Below are positions 47,331 through 56,868 of a stretch of 64,000 nt of DNA, piece by piece. Position 1 is the first letter of the stretch, and each line of letters begins with the position of its first letter. The notes under the pieces were generated by a model that saw only the letters and a program-made list of their open reading frames with translations, was not told the origin of the DNA and ran no database searches. A program made the translations under genes and the position numbers. Source of the stretch: Pseudolabrys sp. FHR47 (lineage in GTDB: Bacteria > Pseudomonadota > Alphaproteobacteria > Rhizobiales > Xanthobacteraceae); contig NZ_CP039740.1 in NCBI RefSeq assembly GCF_005153485.1, positions 1,119,001 through 1,183,000 on the forward strand. Reading direction: 5' to 3'.

Positions 47331-47346
47331 ATCGTTTCGCGCCGTG

Positions 47347-48555
47347 TCAGCCGATCTTGACGGGCTCGCGCAAGGTACGCCGGGCGAACTTGCGCGCTTC
47401 GGTCGGTTTGCCGAAGAAGAAACCCTGAATGAGATCGAAGCCGAGTTCGCGCGCCATGACGAAGTCGGCGCGTGTCTCGACGCCTTCGGCCACGGTGCGG
47501 GCGCCGAGCCGGTCTGCAAGCTCGACGATGCTGCGGCAGGTGGCCTGCTTGAGCCGGTCGTCCGCCACGCCATCGACGAATTCCCGGTCGACCTTGATCT
47601 CGACAAAGGGGCAGTCGTCGATCTCAAGAAGAAATGGCCAGTCGGCGCCGAGATCGTCGATCGACAAGCCGATATTGAAGTATCGCAGCTGCCGGGCGGC
47701 GTTTCTGGCGAGGTCGACATTGGTGGCAAGGTCGCTGCCGTTGATCTCGACAATCAAGCCTTCGAAGGCCGGATGTTGCGGCAGCCGCATGACCAGCGAT
47801 TCAATAGCCAGAGGGTCGCTGAAATAAGTGAGCGGAAGGTTGATCGCCAGTTCGACATGACCGTGATCGACGGCAAACTCATGCCAGTCGGCGGCCGCCC
47901 GGTTCATGACAAACAAGGACAATTCGGCGAAGTTCGGATCGTGCGGATCGGGCAGGAAATTGGCCGGCGGAACGATACCCCAGGTCGGATGCCGCATGCG
48001 GATCAGGCCCTCAGCGCCGTCGATGGTGAGCGATCGCGTATTGACCTTCGGCTGGTACCAGAGCTCCAGCCAGCCGGCGCGCAAGGCCTGCGCGGCGTCG
48101 AGCGTCGGCAGCGCCACCGGCTCCTTCGGCGCGAGTCCGCTGACCGCTTGCCGCAATGTGTCGTCGCTGAACGGCGTGGGCAGCAGCGGCAGCATCTTCA
48201 ATCCGAGCTGCGTGCCGAGTTCGAACAGGGCATCGACCATGAGAAGTTCGGCCGGGCCGAAGATCATGATCTGCCCGTCGAAGCCGGTCGCGGCCAAAGT
48301 TTCGAGCGCATGGCCGGCTGCGACGCCACCGGCCGACAGGCCGAGCATGACGAGATCCATTCGGCGGCCGGCGGTGAGGTTGACCAGCCGGTCACCGCCG
48401 CCGTCTTCGACGACGAAGCCCATGTCTTCGAGAGCTTCGCGCACGAAGTCCCGGATATGCGGCTTGTCATCGGCGATGACGACGCTCGGTCTCACGCGGC
48501 GACGCCCGAATTCGTTAAGCGGTACGGCGTGCGTCGGTGCCTGCTGATTCATCAT
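47347..48555 (-). CDS. degenerate receiver-EAL domain protein
   Basis: 402 aa. Receiver-like domain (about 22-140): acidic pair D29-D30 kept, but the phospho-acceptor position in DLVMLGLS is Gly72 and the switch lysine position (LLPTPF) is Thr127. EAL domain (about 150-390): EAL itself reads EGL (E182-G183-L184), NLP keeps Asn, VEING keeps Glu, DDLG and EIKVD and AEGVET are kept. So phosphorylation is unlikely and c-di-GMP hydrolysis doubtful; the protein may bind c-di-GMP or partner proteins instead. Confidence 0.87.
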   Translation of the reverse strand: MMNQQAPTHAVPLNEFGRRRVRPSVVIADDKPHIRDFVREALEDMGFVVEDGGGDRLVNLTAGRRMDLVMLGLSAGGVAAGHALETLAATGFDGQIMIFGPAELLMVDALFELGTQLGLKMLPLLPTPFSDDTLRQAVSGLAPKEPVALPTLDAAQALRAGWLELWYQPKVNTRSLTIDGAEGLIRMRHPTWGIVPPANFLPDPHDPNFAELSLFVMNRAAADWHEFAVDHGHVELAINLPLTYFSDPLAIESLVMRLPQHPAFEGLIVEINGSDLATNVDLARNAARQLRYFNIGLSIDDLGADWPFLLEIDDCPFVEIKVDREFVDGVADDRLKQATCRSIVELADRLGARTVAEGVETRADFVMARELGFDLIQGFFFGKPTEARKFARRTLREPVKIG

Positions 48556-48710
48556 GTCGCGACCTCAATGTTTTCATTGGGGTCAACGTACCGCCGCCGC
48601 CGGGGCGACAGGTTGTCATCATCGCGTCATGCACCGCTAAAGGTGGGTTTAGGATTAATCGAGCGAATGCAATTCAAATTCGCATTTTCTAAGGCTATGC
48701 GACAGGCCGC

Positions 48711-48764
48711 CAGAGCGTTTTCGAGCGACCTAGAAGCCGGTTCGCGCGAAGAAAACGCGTCAAA
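48711..48764. repeat. short palindromic repeat, GCGTTTTC...GAAAACGC type
   Basis: Arms GCGTTTTC (48715-48722) and GAAAACGC (48751-48758) enclose a CCGGTTCGCG-containing loop. The wording resembles, from memory, a dispersed intergenic element of Bradyrhizobiaceae (GAGCGTTTTCGAGCG...). It lies just past the hydroxyacid dehydrogenase stop and may act as a 3' stability or termination element. Confidence 0.6.
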
Positions 48765-48769
48765 AGGCT

Positions 48770-49723
48770 CTAGGTGATGATGCGCACCGGCTTGCCGTCG
48801 AGAAAGGCGCGGATGTTCTCGACAATGTCGGAATAGAATTTTCTGTAGGTTTGCTCGCTGACATAGCCGAGATGTGGCGTCAGCACGACATTGTCGAGCT
48901 TGCGATAGGGATGATCGACCGGCAGCGGCTCGACCTCGAATACGTCAAGACCGGCGCCGGCGATGCGCTTCTCATCGAGTGCCTTCAAGAGCGCCGCCTG
49001 ATCGACGATGGGGGCACGCGCGGTGTTGACGAGATAGGCCGTCTTCTTCATGCGGCCGATGTCGTCGGCGGTGATCAGGCCGCGCGAGCGATCGCCGAGC
49101 ACGAGGTGAATGGTGACGATGTCGGCCTGTGCGAACAAATCCTCGCGGCTGGCATAGTCCGCGCCGCCGGCCGACGCCTTGTCCGGCGTCAGGTTCGGGC
49201 TCCAGGCGATGACCTTCATGCCGAAGGCCTTGCCGACCGCGGCAACGTGGCTGCCGAGCTTGCCGAGCCCGACGACGCCCAAGGTCATGCCTTCGAGGTC
49301 GCGGCCGATGGTGACCTGCCATGGTTCGCCTGCCTTCATGCGCGCGTTCTCGAAGCCGATGCGGCGGGTGAGTTCGAGCATGAGGCCGAAGGCGATGCCG
49401 ACCGTGGGATTGCCGAAGGTGCCGGTGCCGCAGACGGTGACGCCGTGCTCGGCGGCGGCGGCGAGGTCGAAGGAGTTGTTGCGGGCGCCGGTGGTGATCA
49501 GAAGCTTGAGGTCGGGCAGCGCCTCGATCACGGCGCGGGGGAAGGGCGTGCGCTCGCGCATGCCGGCGACGATCTCAAAGCCCTGCAATTGCGCGATGGT
49601 GTCGGCCTGGTCGCGGAACGGCTTCTCGAACACCGTGATCTCGACCTTGCCGGCGAGCGGCAACCAATCGGCGAATTTGAGGGCGACGCCCTGGTAGTCG
49701 TCGAGAATGGCGGCACGAAGCAT
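48770..49723 (-). CDS. D-2-hydroxyacid dehydrogenase family protein
   Basis: 317 aa. NAD-binding motif VGLGKLGSHVAAVGKAFGMKV, catalytic Arg region VNTARAPIVD, Glu in LDVFEVEPLP and His in LTPHLGYVS. Reduces 2-keto acids or acts in hydroxypyruvate/phosphoglycerate-type reactions; not serA, as there is no ACT domain. ATG start. It stands alone on this strand. Confidence 0.92.
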   Translation of the reverse strand: MLRAAILDDYQGVALKFADWLPLAGKVEITVFEKPFRDQADTIAQLQGFEIVAGMRERTPFPRAVIEALPDLKLLITTGARNNSFDLAAAAEHGVTVCGTGTFGNPTVGIAFGLMLELTRRIGFENARMKAGEPWQVTIGRDLEGMTLGVVGLGKLGSHVAAVGKAFGMKVIAWSPNLTPDKASAGGADYASREDLFAQADIVTIHLVLGDRSRGLITADDIGRMKKTAYLVNTARAPIVDQAALLKALDEKRIAGAGLDVFEVEPLPVDHPYRKLDNVVLTPHLGYVSEQTYRKFYSDIVENIRAFLDGKPVRIIT

Positions 49724-49854
49724 GGCGGTTCCTTCCCAAAGCAGGCTTGCCCAAAGCAGGCTTGTCGCAGCGCCCGGACATGGCCGGGCGGCGCCACCTT
49801 AAGGTCGGAACCGGGAAAGGGAAGGGGACTGACGGAACGGGATTTTGTGCGGGG

Positions 49855-50052
49855 TCAGTTCTGCAGGCGGGCGCGCTTGGCGGCGCAGGCCGGGCCGGGG
49901 CCGCGCATATAGTGCCGCTCCGGCCGGTAGGGATGGAACATGACGCGGACAAGGTCGCGGCAGAAGCGGGCGGTCGCGTGACCGAGGCCAGCGAAGGGGC
50001 GGTGCAGGAGGCCTGCCGCGGAACCGGAAATGGCCGAGATCGCCCGACCCAT
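49855..50052 (-). CDS. small protein with YRPERHYMRGPGPA motif
   Basis: 65 aa, basic, no clear signal peptide or membrane helix. The C-terminal half (FHPYRPERHYMRGPGPACAAK) resembles short uncharacterised proteins I associate with Bradyrhizobiaceae. Start at the ATG at 50052; AGG lies 11 nt upstream. The frame and strand are otherwise unproven, and longer overlapping frames exist. Confidence 0.45.
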   Translation of the reverse strand: MGRAISAISGSAAGLLHRPFAGLGHATARFCRDLVRVMFHPYRPERHYMRGPGPACAAKRARLQN

Positions 50053-50380
50053 GACACGTCAACCTCAAAAGGAACGGACACCGTTGCCCGCCATACCTTG
50101 GTCGCTTGCGCCGCCGCCAAGGTTCATGCTGGCGATCTTGGCGTCCACTTCTTAAAGGCCGGTTGGCAACTCCCTCTGCGAAAAGGTTTTTCTTCGACAA
50201 CCTTTCCGAGACCTTTACCGGCCGGCGCCGGCGCCGGCGGCGCGGACGACGGCTTGCCCTTGCCGGTTCCGCTCGCTACATCGAGCGCAGATTTTCCCGG
50301 ACATTGGGGTCACGCCCGCGTCACGCGCACGCCAGCCGGTCGCGCGTTTCCGGCCGGATTTGAGAGGTTTTGGAGAGGTC
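50053..50380. promoter_or_regulatory. ettA upstream region
   Basis: 328 bp with no convincing gene. Contains a hairpin AAAGGTT (50182-50188)/AACCTTT (50199-50205), a GGCGCC-rich simple stretch near 50219-50241, and the ettA ribosome site GGAGAGG (50372-50378). A promoter could not be assigned. Confidence 0.4.
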
Positions 50381-52036
<1,656 letters not shown>

Positions 52037-52054
52037 CCTTCGGTACAGAACAGT

Positions 52055-52083
52055 AGCCCGTCGCGCTCAGCGCGGCGGGCTTT
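52055..52083. terminator. bidirectional terminator after ettA
   Basis: Stem AGCCCGtCGCG/CGCGgCGGGCT followed by TTT, lying between ettA and the convergent vapC gene. Confidence 0.8.
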
Positions 52084-52122
52084 GTCATGCCTGGCCGTTG
52101 CAATCAAGATGCGCGCTCGCGG

Positions 52123-52524
52123 TTACACCGGCGCGATCAGAGTCACGTCTGAAAAATACGTCCGGTAACGCCGAACATCGCGCGTCAGAATCGTTATGCG
52201 AAGACTTTGTGCATGGGCCCCCAAGAAGAAATCCGCAAGGGCATTGAGGCGCGGACCGCCCGCCGCGCGGTAACGACGGAAGGCTTGGCCTGCGGCAAAC
52301 AATGCCGCTATCGGCATGCGCTCCAAAGCGATGCCTAGGCTATCGAGAGCGTCTTCCAAGGAGGCTTGGCTGTCGATACGCGCCGCCAATTCGGCGTAGC
52401 CTACTTCGTTAGTGCAAATCCGGCTGGAGCGGCGACAGCGGTCGAGTTGCTCGGCTGACCAGTCGAGCCAAACACGATCTTTGACAAGAATGTCGATGAG
52501 TACATTGGTATCGACCAAAACCAT
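52123..52524 (-). CDS. vapC: PIN-domain toxin, VapC family
   Basis: 133 aa PIN nuclease: acidic D5 in MVLVDTNVLIDIL, E in TNEVGYAEL, D in ALADFFLGAHA and D in LTRDVRRY form the usual metal site. VapC toxins cut tRNA or rRNA. Five bases separate it from the antitoxin stop, so it is co-expressed. Length is normal for the family. Confidence 0.92.
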   Translation of the reverse strand: MVLVDTNVLIDILVKDRVWLDWSAEQLDRCRRSSRICTNEVGYAELAARIDSQASLEDALDSLGIALERMPIAALFAAGQAFRRYRAAGGPRLNALADFFLGAHAQSLRITILTRDVRRYRTYFSDVTLIAPV

Positions 52525-52529
52525 GGTCG

Positions 52530-52790
52530 CTAGAGTGCCGGGTCTTCGGACGGGTCCCCGCGCAATTCCTTCATGATTTCGTCCGTCGTTAAATCGTCCT
52601 TGATCAGGCGTTTCTCTGCCAGGGCGTAAAGGCGTGCTTTGTAGTCATCCGTCTTGCCGGCCTTTTCGATGTACACGCCGCCCGAGCCGGTCGCGCGTAC
52701 CTCGACCTTGTCGCCTGGCTTGATGCCGGCGGCCTCGCGCACTTTTTTCGGCAGGGTCACCTGGCCTTTGATGGTCACGGTGGTGGACAT
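52530..52790 (-). CDS. vapB: AbrB/SpoVT-type antitoxin, VapB family
   Basis: 86 aa. N-terminal AbrB swapped-hairpin DNA-binding domain (TTVTIKGQVTLPKKVREAAGIKPGDKVEV, 2-31) and a C-terminal toxin-binding segment rich in charged residues. It represses its own promoter with VapC. GGAG lies before the ATG. Confidence 0.9.
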   Translation of the reverse strand: MSTTVTIKGQVTLPKKVREAAGIKPGDKVEVRATGSGGVYIEKAGKTDDYKARLYALAEKRLIKDDLTTDEIMKELRGDPSEDPAL

Positions 52791-52800
52791 CTCTCGCTCC

Positions 52801-52845
52801 AGTAATACTTTTATAGAAAGTAATACTCGGCCGACGCCGTGTCAA
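52801..52845 (-). promoter_or_regulatory. vapBC promoter and tandem operator
   Basis: Leftward promoter TTGACA (complement of 52840-52845), 17-nt spacer, TACTTT (complement of 52817-52822). Two exact direct copies of AGTAATACT (52801-52809 and 52819-52827), 18 bp apart, overlap the -10 and transcription start region. The period of nearly two helical turns suits cooperative binding of VapB-VapC. Confidence 0.7.
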
Positions 52846-52956
52846 TTAAGGCGGCACTCCCGGGGCGGAATGCACTGTCAAACGGGCTGACGCCCGACTG
52901 GAGCCATGCCAACATCCCGGCATCCGGCCGCTCCGAACACCGGTCGATAGGGGGGG

Positions 52957-53409
52957 ATGATGGGCAAACCCGGCTTGGGTTTTTTGTATGTCGCGGCTGT
53001 CCTGAGCCTTGGTGTCGCGATGGTCGCGCCACCGGCTTTGGCCGACGGTTCGTCGCGGCCCTATGGCGGCGGCGGGCGCATCGGCGCCGACGAGATCATC
53101 CGCAAGTACAATGCGAGCGGCGAACGCTTCCGCATCGAAGGAAGCTGTCAGTCTTCCTGCACCATGCTGCTGGCGATCAAGAATGTCTGCATCGAGCCCA
53201 GTGCGCGGCTTCTGTTCCACGCCGCGCTGTTCCCGAACGAAGCCGGACAAAAGCCGCCGCCGCAGCGGCAGGCGAGAATGCTGAGCACCTATAACGCCAA
53301 GCTGCGGCACTATCTGGTGTCGAACGGCTACGTCGACACCTTCGCGTTTCATACCATTTCCGGCAGCGACATGATCAGCAAGTTCGGCTACCGGAAGTGC
53401 CCGGATTGA
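52957..53409 (+). CDS. exported protein, possible ClpP/crotonase-like fold
   Basis: 150 aa with signal peptide about 1-29 (cleavage after ALA). The region RFRIEGSCQSSCTMLLAIKNVCIEPSARLLFHAALF resembles the oxyanion and SxC segment of exported ClpP-like proteins (serine in the SSCT position, histidine in FHA). The typical second half of a ClpP fold is short, so it may be a truncated or divergent member. Four cysteines suggest disulfides in the periplasm. Two adjacent ATGs (52957, 52960) are possible starts. Confidence 0.65.
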   Translation: MMGKPGLGFLYVAAVLSLGVAMVAPPALADGSSRPYGGGGRIGADEIIRKYNASGERFRIEGSCQSSCTMLLAIKNVCIEPSARLLFHAALFPNEAGQKPPPQRQARMLSTYNAKLRHYLVSNGYVDTFAFHTISGSDMISKFGYRKCPD

Positions 53410-53430
53410 GCGAGCAAGGGCTCTCCCGCC

Positions 53431-53829
53431 CTACGCCTTTCGATACTGCTCGTCGCTCACCTTCTCCATCCACTCAACCGCGCTGCCGTTGAGCGCCTCC
53501 TGAATGGCGATGTGGCTCATGGCGACCGTGGCCGAGGCGCCGTGCCAGTGTTTCTCGCCGGGTGGAAACCAGACCACGTCGCCGGGGCGCACTTCCTCGA
53601 CCGGCCCGCCCTCGCGCTGCACCCAGCCGAGACCTGACGTGACGATCAGGGTCTGGCCGAGCGGATGCGTGTGCCAGGCGGTGCGGGCGCCGGGCTCGAA
53701 GGTGACGAGCACGGCGCGCACGCGCGCTGGCTCCGGCGCCTCAATCAACGGGTCCTGCCGCACCGCGCCGGTGAAATAATCGGGCGACGGCTTGGTCGAC
53801 GGCCGCGAGCCGCTGCGCTTGATGTCCAT
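53431..53829 (-). CDS. single-domain cupin protein
   Basis: 132 aa. Cupin motif 1 [20 protein letters not shown] and motif 2 [16 protein letters not shown] contain the metal-binding histidines. Resembles the quercetin-dioxygenase/carboxymuconolactone-type cupins annotated only as 'cupin domain protein'. Substrate unknown, and there is no operon partner. Confidence 0.82.
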   Translation of the reverse strand: MDIKRSGSRPSTKPSPDYFTGAVRQDPLIEAPEPARVRAVLVTFEPGARTAWHTHPLGQTLIVTSGLGWVQREGGPVEEVRPGDVVWFPPGEKHWHGASATVAMSHIAIQEALNGSAVEWMEKVSDEQYRKA

Positions 53830-53856
53830 GTCAGTCTCCTTGAGCTTGCGTTCGGC

Positions 53857-54147
53857 TTATTCTTTCTTGTCGGCCGCCTTATCGGACGCTTTGGCGCGTG
53901 CCGTCTTGTTGGCTTTGGCGTTTTTCCCTTTGGTCTTCGCGGTATCCTGTTCGGCCTTCTTGTCGTCGAACATGCGCGACAGGCCGCAGGTCATCGCCTC
54001 CTTCTGCGTCAGTTCGCGTTTCTCGGTTGCCGCGACATAGATCGCCGCGCCGAAAATGCCGAGTACGCAGACCTGCGCCGAGGCGGCGGCCGTCATGGCC
54101 ACGAAGCCGATGGCGGTGAATGCCGCTCCCAATAACGTCTTTCTCAT
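53857..54147 (-). CDS. small exported protein with lysine/alanine-rich tail
   Basis: 96 aa: signal peptide about 1-24 (cleavage after ASA), a short hydrophobic core with two cysteines (QVCVLGIFGAAIYVAA, MTCGL), then a Lys/Ala-rich tail (KKAEQDTAKTKGKNAKANK...). The ATG at 54147 precedes a clean signal peptide; a longer upstream frame is not coding. Function unknown. Confidence 0.65.
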   Translation of the reverse strand: MRKTLLGAAFTAIGFVAMTAAASAQVCVLGIFGAAIYVAATEKRELTQKEAMTCGLSRMFDDKKAEQDTAKTKGKNAKANKTARAKASDKAADKKE

Positions 54148-54408
54148 CGCGTGAGGTTCCCCCAGCCCCTGGAAATCCGGCGGTCCGGGACGATCCCATT
54201 GTTTGGGCCCATGGGGAAGGGCCAGAGAGCGTGCGGGGGCAGGGCAGGTCGCTCGGCAAATTTGTGACGGGATAGCGCGGCCTCTTGGCGCAGGTCGCCG
54301 CCGCGGAGCCATCTTGCCGCAGGGCGAATCGCCTATAAATCCTGCGCTCGCGATGCCCGGCAGCCCGCCGGGTGCGCCAACGCCGTTTCCCTTAAAGGTA
54401 CCCACGCC

Positions 54409-54987
54409 ATGTCGATGTCGGCTGACGTTCCGACCCCACCCCCCGAGCTTGCCGGAAAGCTCCGCCCGCTGCCGCAACTCATCTTCTCCTCGCGCTGGCT
54501 GCAGCTGCCGCTCTATCTCGGCCTCATCGTCGCGCAGTGCGTCTATGTGTTCCTGTTCCTGAAGGAACTAGTGCACCTCGTCAGCGGCGCCCTGAAATTC
54601 ACCGAGCAGGAAATCATGCTCGTGGTGCTCGGCCTCATCGACGTGGTCATGATCTCCAACCTGCTGATCATGGTTATCGTCGGCGGCTACGAAACCTTCG
54701 TTTCGCGCCTCGAACTCGAGCGGCATCCGGACCAGCCGGAATGGCTTTCCCATGTCAACGCCAGCGTGCTCAAGATCAAGCTGGCGATGGCGATCATCGG
54801 CATCTCGTCGATCCACCTCTTGCGCACATTCATCTATGCCGGCCAGCTCGGTCAGTCCTCGTCGCAGTACACCGAAACCGGCGTGATGTGGCAGGCGATC
54901 ATCCACTTCCTGTTCGTCGTATCGGCGATCGGCATCGCCTATGTCGAGAAGATCAGCCAGGACTCCTACGCCAAGCCGCATCACTGA
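54409..54987 (+). CDS. UPF0114/YqhA-family membrane protein
   Basis: 192 aa with four predicted helices. Typical segments FSSRWLQLPLYLGLIVAQCVYVFLF, GLIDVVMISNLLIMVIVGGYETFVS and KLAMAIIGISSIHLLRTFI. Known as TIGR00645; function not established. ATG at 54409 with AAAGG upstream. Confidence 0.88.
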   Translation: MSMSADVPTPPPELAGKLRPLPQLIFSSRWLQLPLYLGLIVAQCVYVFLFLKELVHLVSGALKFTEQEIMLVVLGLIDVVMISNLLIMVIVGGYETFVSRLELERHPDQPEWLSHVNASVLKIKLAMAIIGISSIHLLRTFIYAGQLGQSSSQYTETGVMWQAIIHFLFVVSAIGIAYVEKISQDSYAKPHH

Positions 54988-55021
54988 CGCGGCGCAGGTC
55001 GAATTGAGCCAAGGCGAATAG

Positions 55022-55055
55022 AAAAGGCCGCCCGTTCATCGACGGGCGGCCTTTT
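55022..55055. terminator. bidirectional intrinsic terminator
   Basis: Near-perfect stem AAAAGGCCGCCCGT/ACGGGCGGCCTTTT between the YqhA-family gene and the convergent FMN reductase gene. Confidence 0.92.
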
Positions 55056-55069
55056 GTTGGTGGAAGAGC

Positions 55070-55636
55070 TTACTTGCCCTGAAGCGGCGCCAGCGCGCCG
55101 GCCCACTTGGCCAGTTCGTTCAGCATCGTGGTAACGCTGGTGTCGATCAGCTCGTTGGATTTGAATACGCCGTTCTCGACCTGCTTGCCGGCGAAGGGAA
55201 TCGGAACGCCTTCCGGCAGCGGCATCATCTTCATGGCGGTCAGCATCAGCTTGACGGCTTGCGCGGCGCGCAGGCCGCCCGACACACCGCCATAGCTCAC
55301 CAGCCCGGCCGGCTTGTAGTTCCACTCCTTGAGCACATAAGTCAGGGCGTTGATGAGCGCCGCCGAGGGGAAGTAGTTGTATTCCGGCATGACGAAGGCA
55401 TAGGCGTCGGCCGCTTTCACGATCTCCGACCACGCTTTGGTGTGCGCGTGTTCGTATTGCTGCATCGCCGGGTGGCGCGGCTCGTCGTAGATCGGCAGAT
55501 TGATTTCGGCGAGGTCGACGAACACCGGTTCGAAGCGGCTGTCTTTCTTGACGGCGGACTCGAACCAGCGGGCAACGGGCAGGCCGATGCGGCCGGGGCG
55601 TGTGCTGCAGACGATGATGTTCAGCTTGATGGCCAT
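55070..55636 (-). CDS. NADPH-dependent FMN reductase family protein
   Basis: 188 aa flavodoxin-like: NIIVCSTRPGRIGLPVARWF (FMN phosphate loop) and AFVMPEYNYFPSAALINALTYV, YGGVSGGLRAAQ are hallmark segments of the family (ArsH/SsuE/azoreductase-like). Reduces FMN, quinones or azo compounds. The ATG at 55636 is the conserved start; an upstream ATG would add 24 unrelated residues. Confidence 0.9.
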   Translation of the reverse strand: MAIKLNIIVCSTRPGRIGLPVARWFESAVKKDSRFEPVFVDLAEINLPIYDEPRHPAMQQYEHAHTKAWSEIVKAADAYAFVMPEYNYFPSAALINALTYVLKEWNYKPAGLVSYGGVSGGLRAAQAVKLMLTAMKMMPLPEGVPIPFAGKQVENGVFKSNELIDTSVTTMLNELAKWAGALAPLQGK

Positions 55637-56036
55637 GGATGAACCTTGTGAGGATGGTGGAGCATGCGCGCTTCCTAGTCGTTGCCGGTCATCGCGTTCA
55701 AGGCACATCGGGTATACCGACTGCTAACCATGTCGACAGGCATGCTCGTTCGGGCGCGTTTCGTCCGTCGCATTAAGGTTGGATTTACCGGCCACTATCC
55801 GTTCTCCGATTCGGCGATGTTCGCCGAACGTTCGGCTCTGTACCCGATGCAGGGGACGCGGTGCATGACGCGTCCACATCTAGCGGCTCGCTTGTCTCCG
55901 GCCTGTGCGAATTGCCGAATCGGTCTGCCGCCGCGACGTTCTTCGTGACCCGGTTGGTCTCAGGGTAGTATTCGTAAAAGCAACAGAAGTGGCGAGCGAC
56001 CGATGTCGCCTGTCTCCGGGGGAGCGGTGGAACACG
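55637..56036. other. divergent intergenic region with competing hairpins
   Basis: 400 bp with no supported gene. Around 55810-55837 two mutually exclusive structures exist: TTCGGCG/CGCCGAA (55810-55816 with 55822-55828) and the perfect palindrome GCCGAACGTTCGGC (55824-55837). The rest is unremarkable. Confidence 0.4.
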
Positions 56037-56843
56037 ATGCTGGAGTTCATGTCGCGGCCGGCGCTGGCGGCCGGCCTGGCGCTTCTCTTTTCTCTGAATG
56101 CGGCACTTGCCCAGCCGGCAAAAGATTACGAGCCCATGTCCGGTCAGCCGGGCAAGGACGTCATGTGGGTTCCGACACCTCAGGCGCTCGTGGACAAAAT
56201 GCTCGACGTGGCCAAGGTCACGCGCGACGATGTTGTGATCGATCTCGGGTCGGGCGACGGCCGCACCGTGATCACCGCCGCCAAGCGCGGCGCCAAGGCG
56301 CTGGGCATTGAGTACGATGCGAACCTGGTCGAATTGTCGAAACGCCATGCCGCCAGGGAAGGCGTTTCCGACAAGGCCACTTTTGTCAAAGCAGATATTT
56401 TCGAGAGCGATTTCTCGCAGGCGACCGTGATCACAATGTTCCTGCTCGAGGACCTCAATCGCAAGCTGCGCCCAAAGCTTCTGGGCCTGAAGCCCGGCAC
56501 GCGTATTGTTTCGAACACATTCGATATGGGCGACTGGAAGCCTGATGAGGTCGCTTACGCCGATCAGGTGTGCGATACGCACTTCTACTGCACGGCCAAT
56601 TTCTGGATTGTCCCGGCGAAGGTCGAAGGCACCTGGAGGCTGGCGCAGGGAGAACTGGTGTTGAAGCAGCAGTATCAGATGCTCACCGGCACGCTGAAGA
56701 ACGGCGGCACATCGGTCGCGATCAGCAACGGCAGGATGATTGGCGATCGGATCAGTTTCTCGGCGAACGGCACCGAATACAGCGGTCAGGTGACGGGCGA
56801 TGCCATCGACGGTAATTTGCGGGCAACGCGCGTTTCCCATTAA
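56037..56843 (+). CDS. exported class I SAM-dependent methyltransferase-like protein
   Basis: 268 aa. N-terminal signal peptide (about 1-25, cleavage after ALA-Q) followed by a Rossmann methyltransferase core: VIDLGSGDGRTVITAA (motif I, 67-82), GIEYD (E92 for ribose), and FVKADIFESDF. The usual catalytic motif IV is replaced by ITMFLLEDLN. A C-terminal beta-rich segment (about 185-268) follows. Methyl donors are not expected in the periplasm, so either the signal is a membrane anchor facing inward or the fold has another use. The ATG at 56037 gives a clear signal peptide. Confidence 0.8.
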   Translation: MLEFMSRPALAAGLALLFSLNAALAQPAKDYEPMSGQPGKDVMWVPTPQALVDKMLDVAKVTRDDVVIDLGSGDGRTVITAAKRGAKALGIEYDANLVELSKRHAAREGVSDKATFVKADIFESDFSQATVITMFLLEDLNRKLRPKLLGLKPGTRIVSNTFDMGDWKPDEVAYADQVCDTHFYCTANFWIVPAKVEGTWRLAQGELVLKQQYQMLTGTLKNGGTSVAISNGRMIGDRISFSANGTEYSGQVTGDAIDGNLRATRVSH

Positions 56844-56868
56844 CGCGGCGACAATATTTCAGGTGCCG

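Noticed and set aside
50219..50241. GGCGCC simple repeat as a regulatory repeat
   Set aside because: Short, and typical of GC-rich non-coding DNA; no symmetry beyond the simple unit.
50106..50363. An 85-codon frame upstream of ettA
   Set aside because: Arg-rich, no ribosome site, overlaps simple GGCGCC repeats.
55682..55948. An 88-codon frame upstream of the methyltransferase
   Set aside because: Overlaps palindromes, no domain, poor start region.
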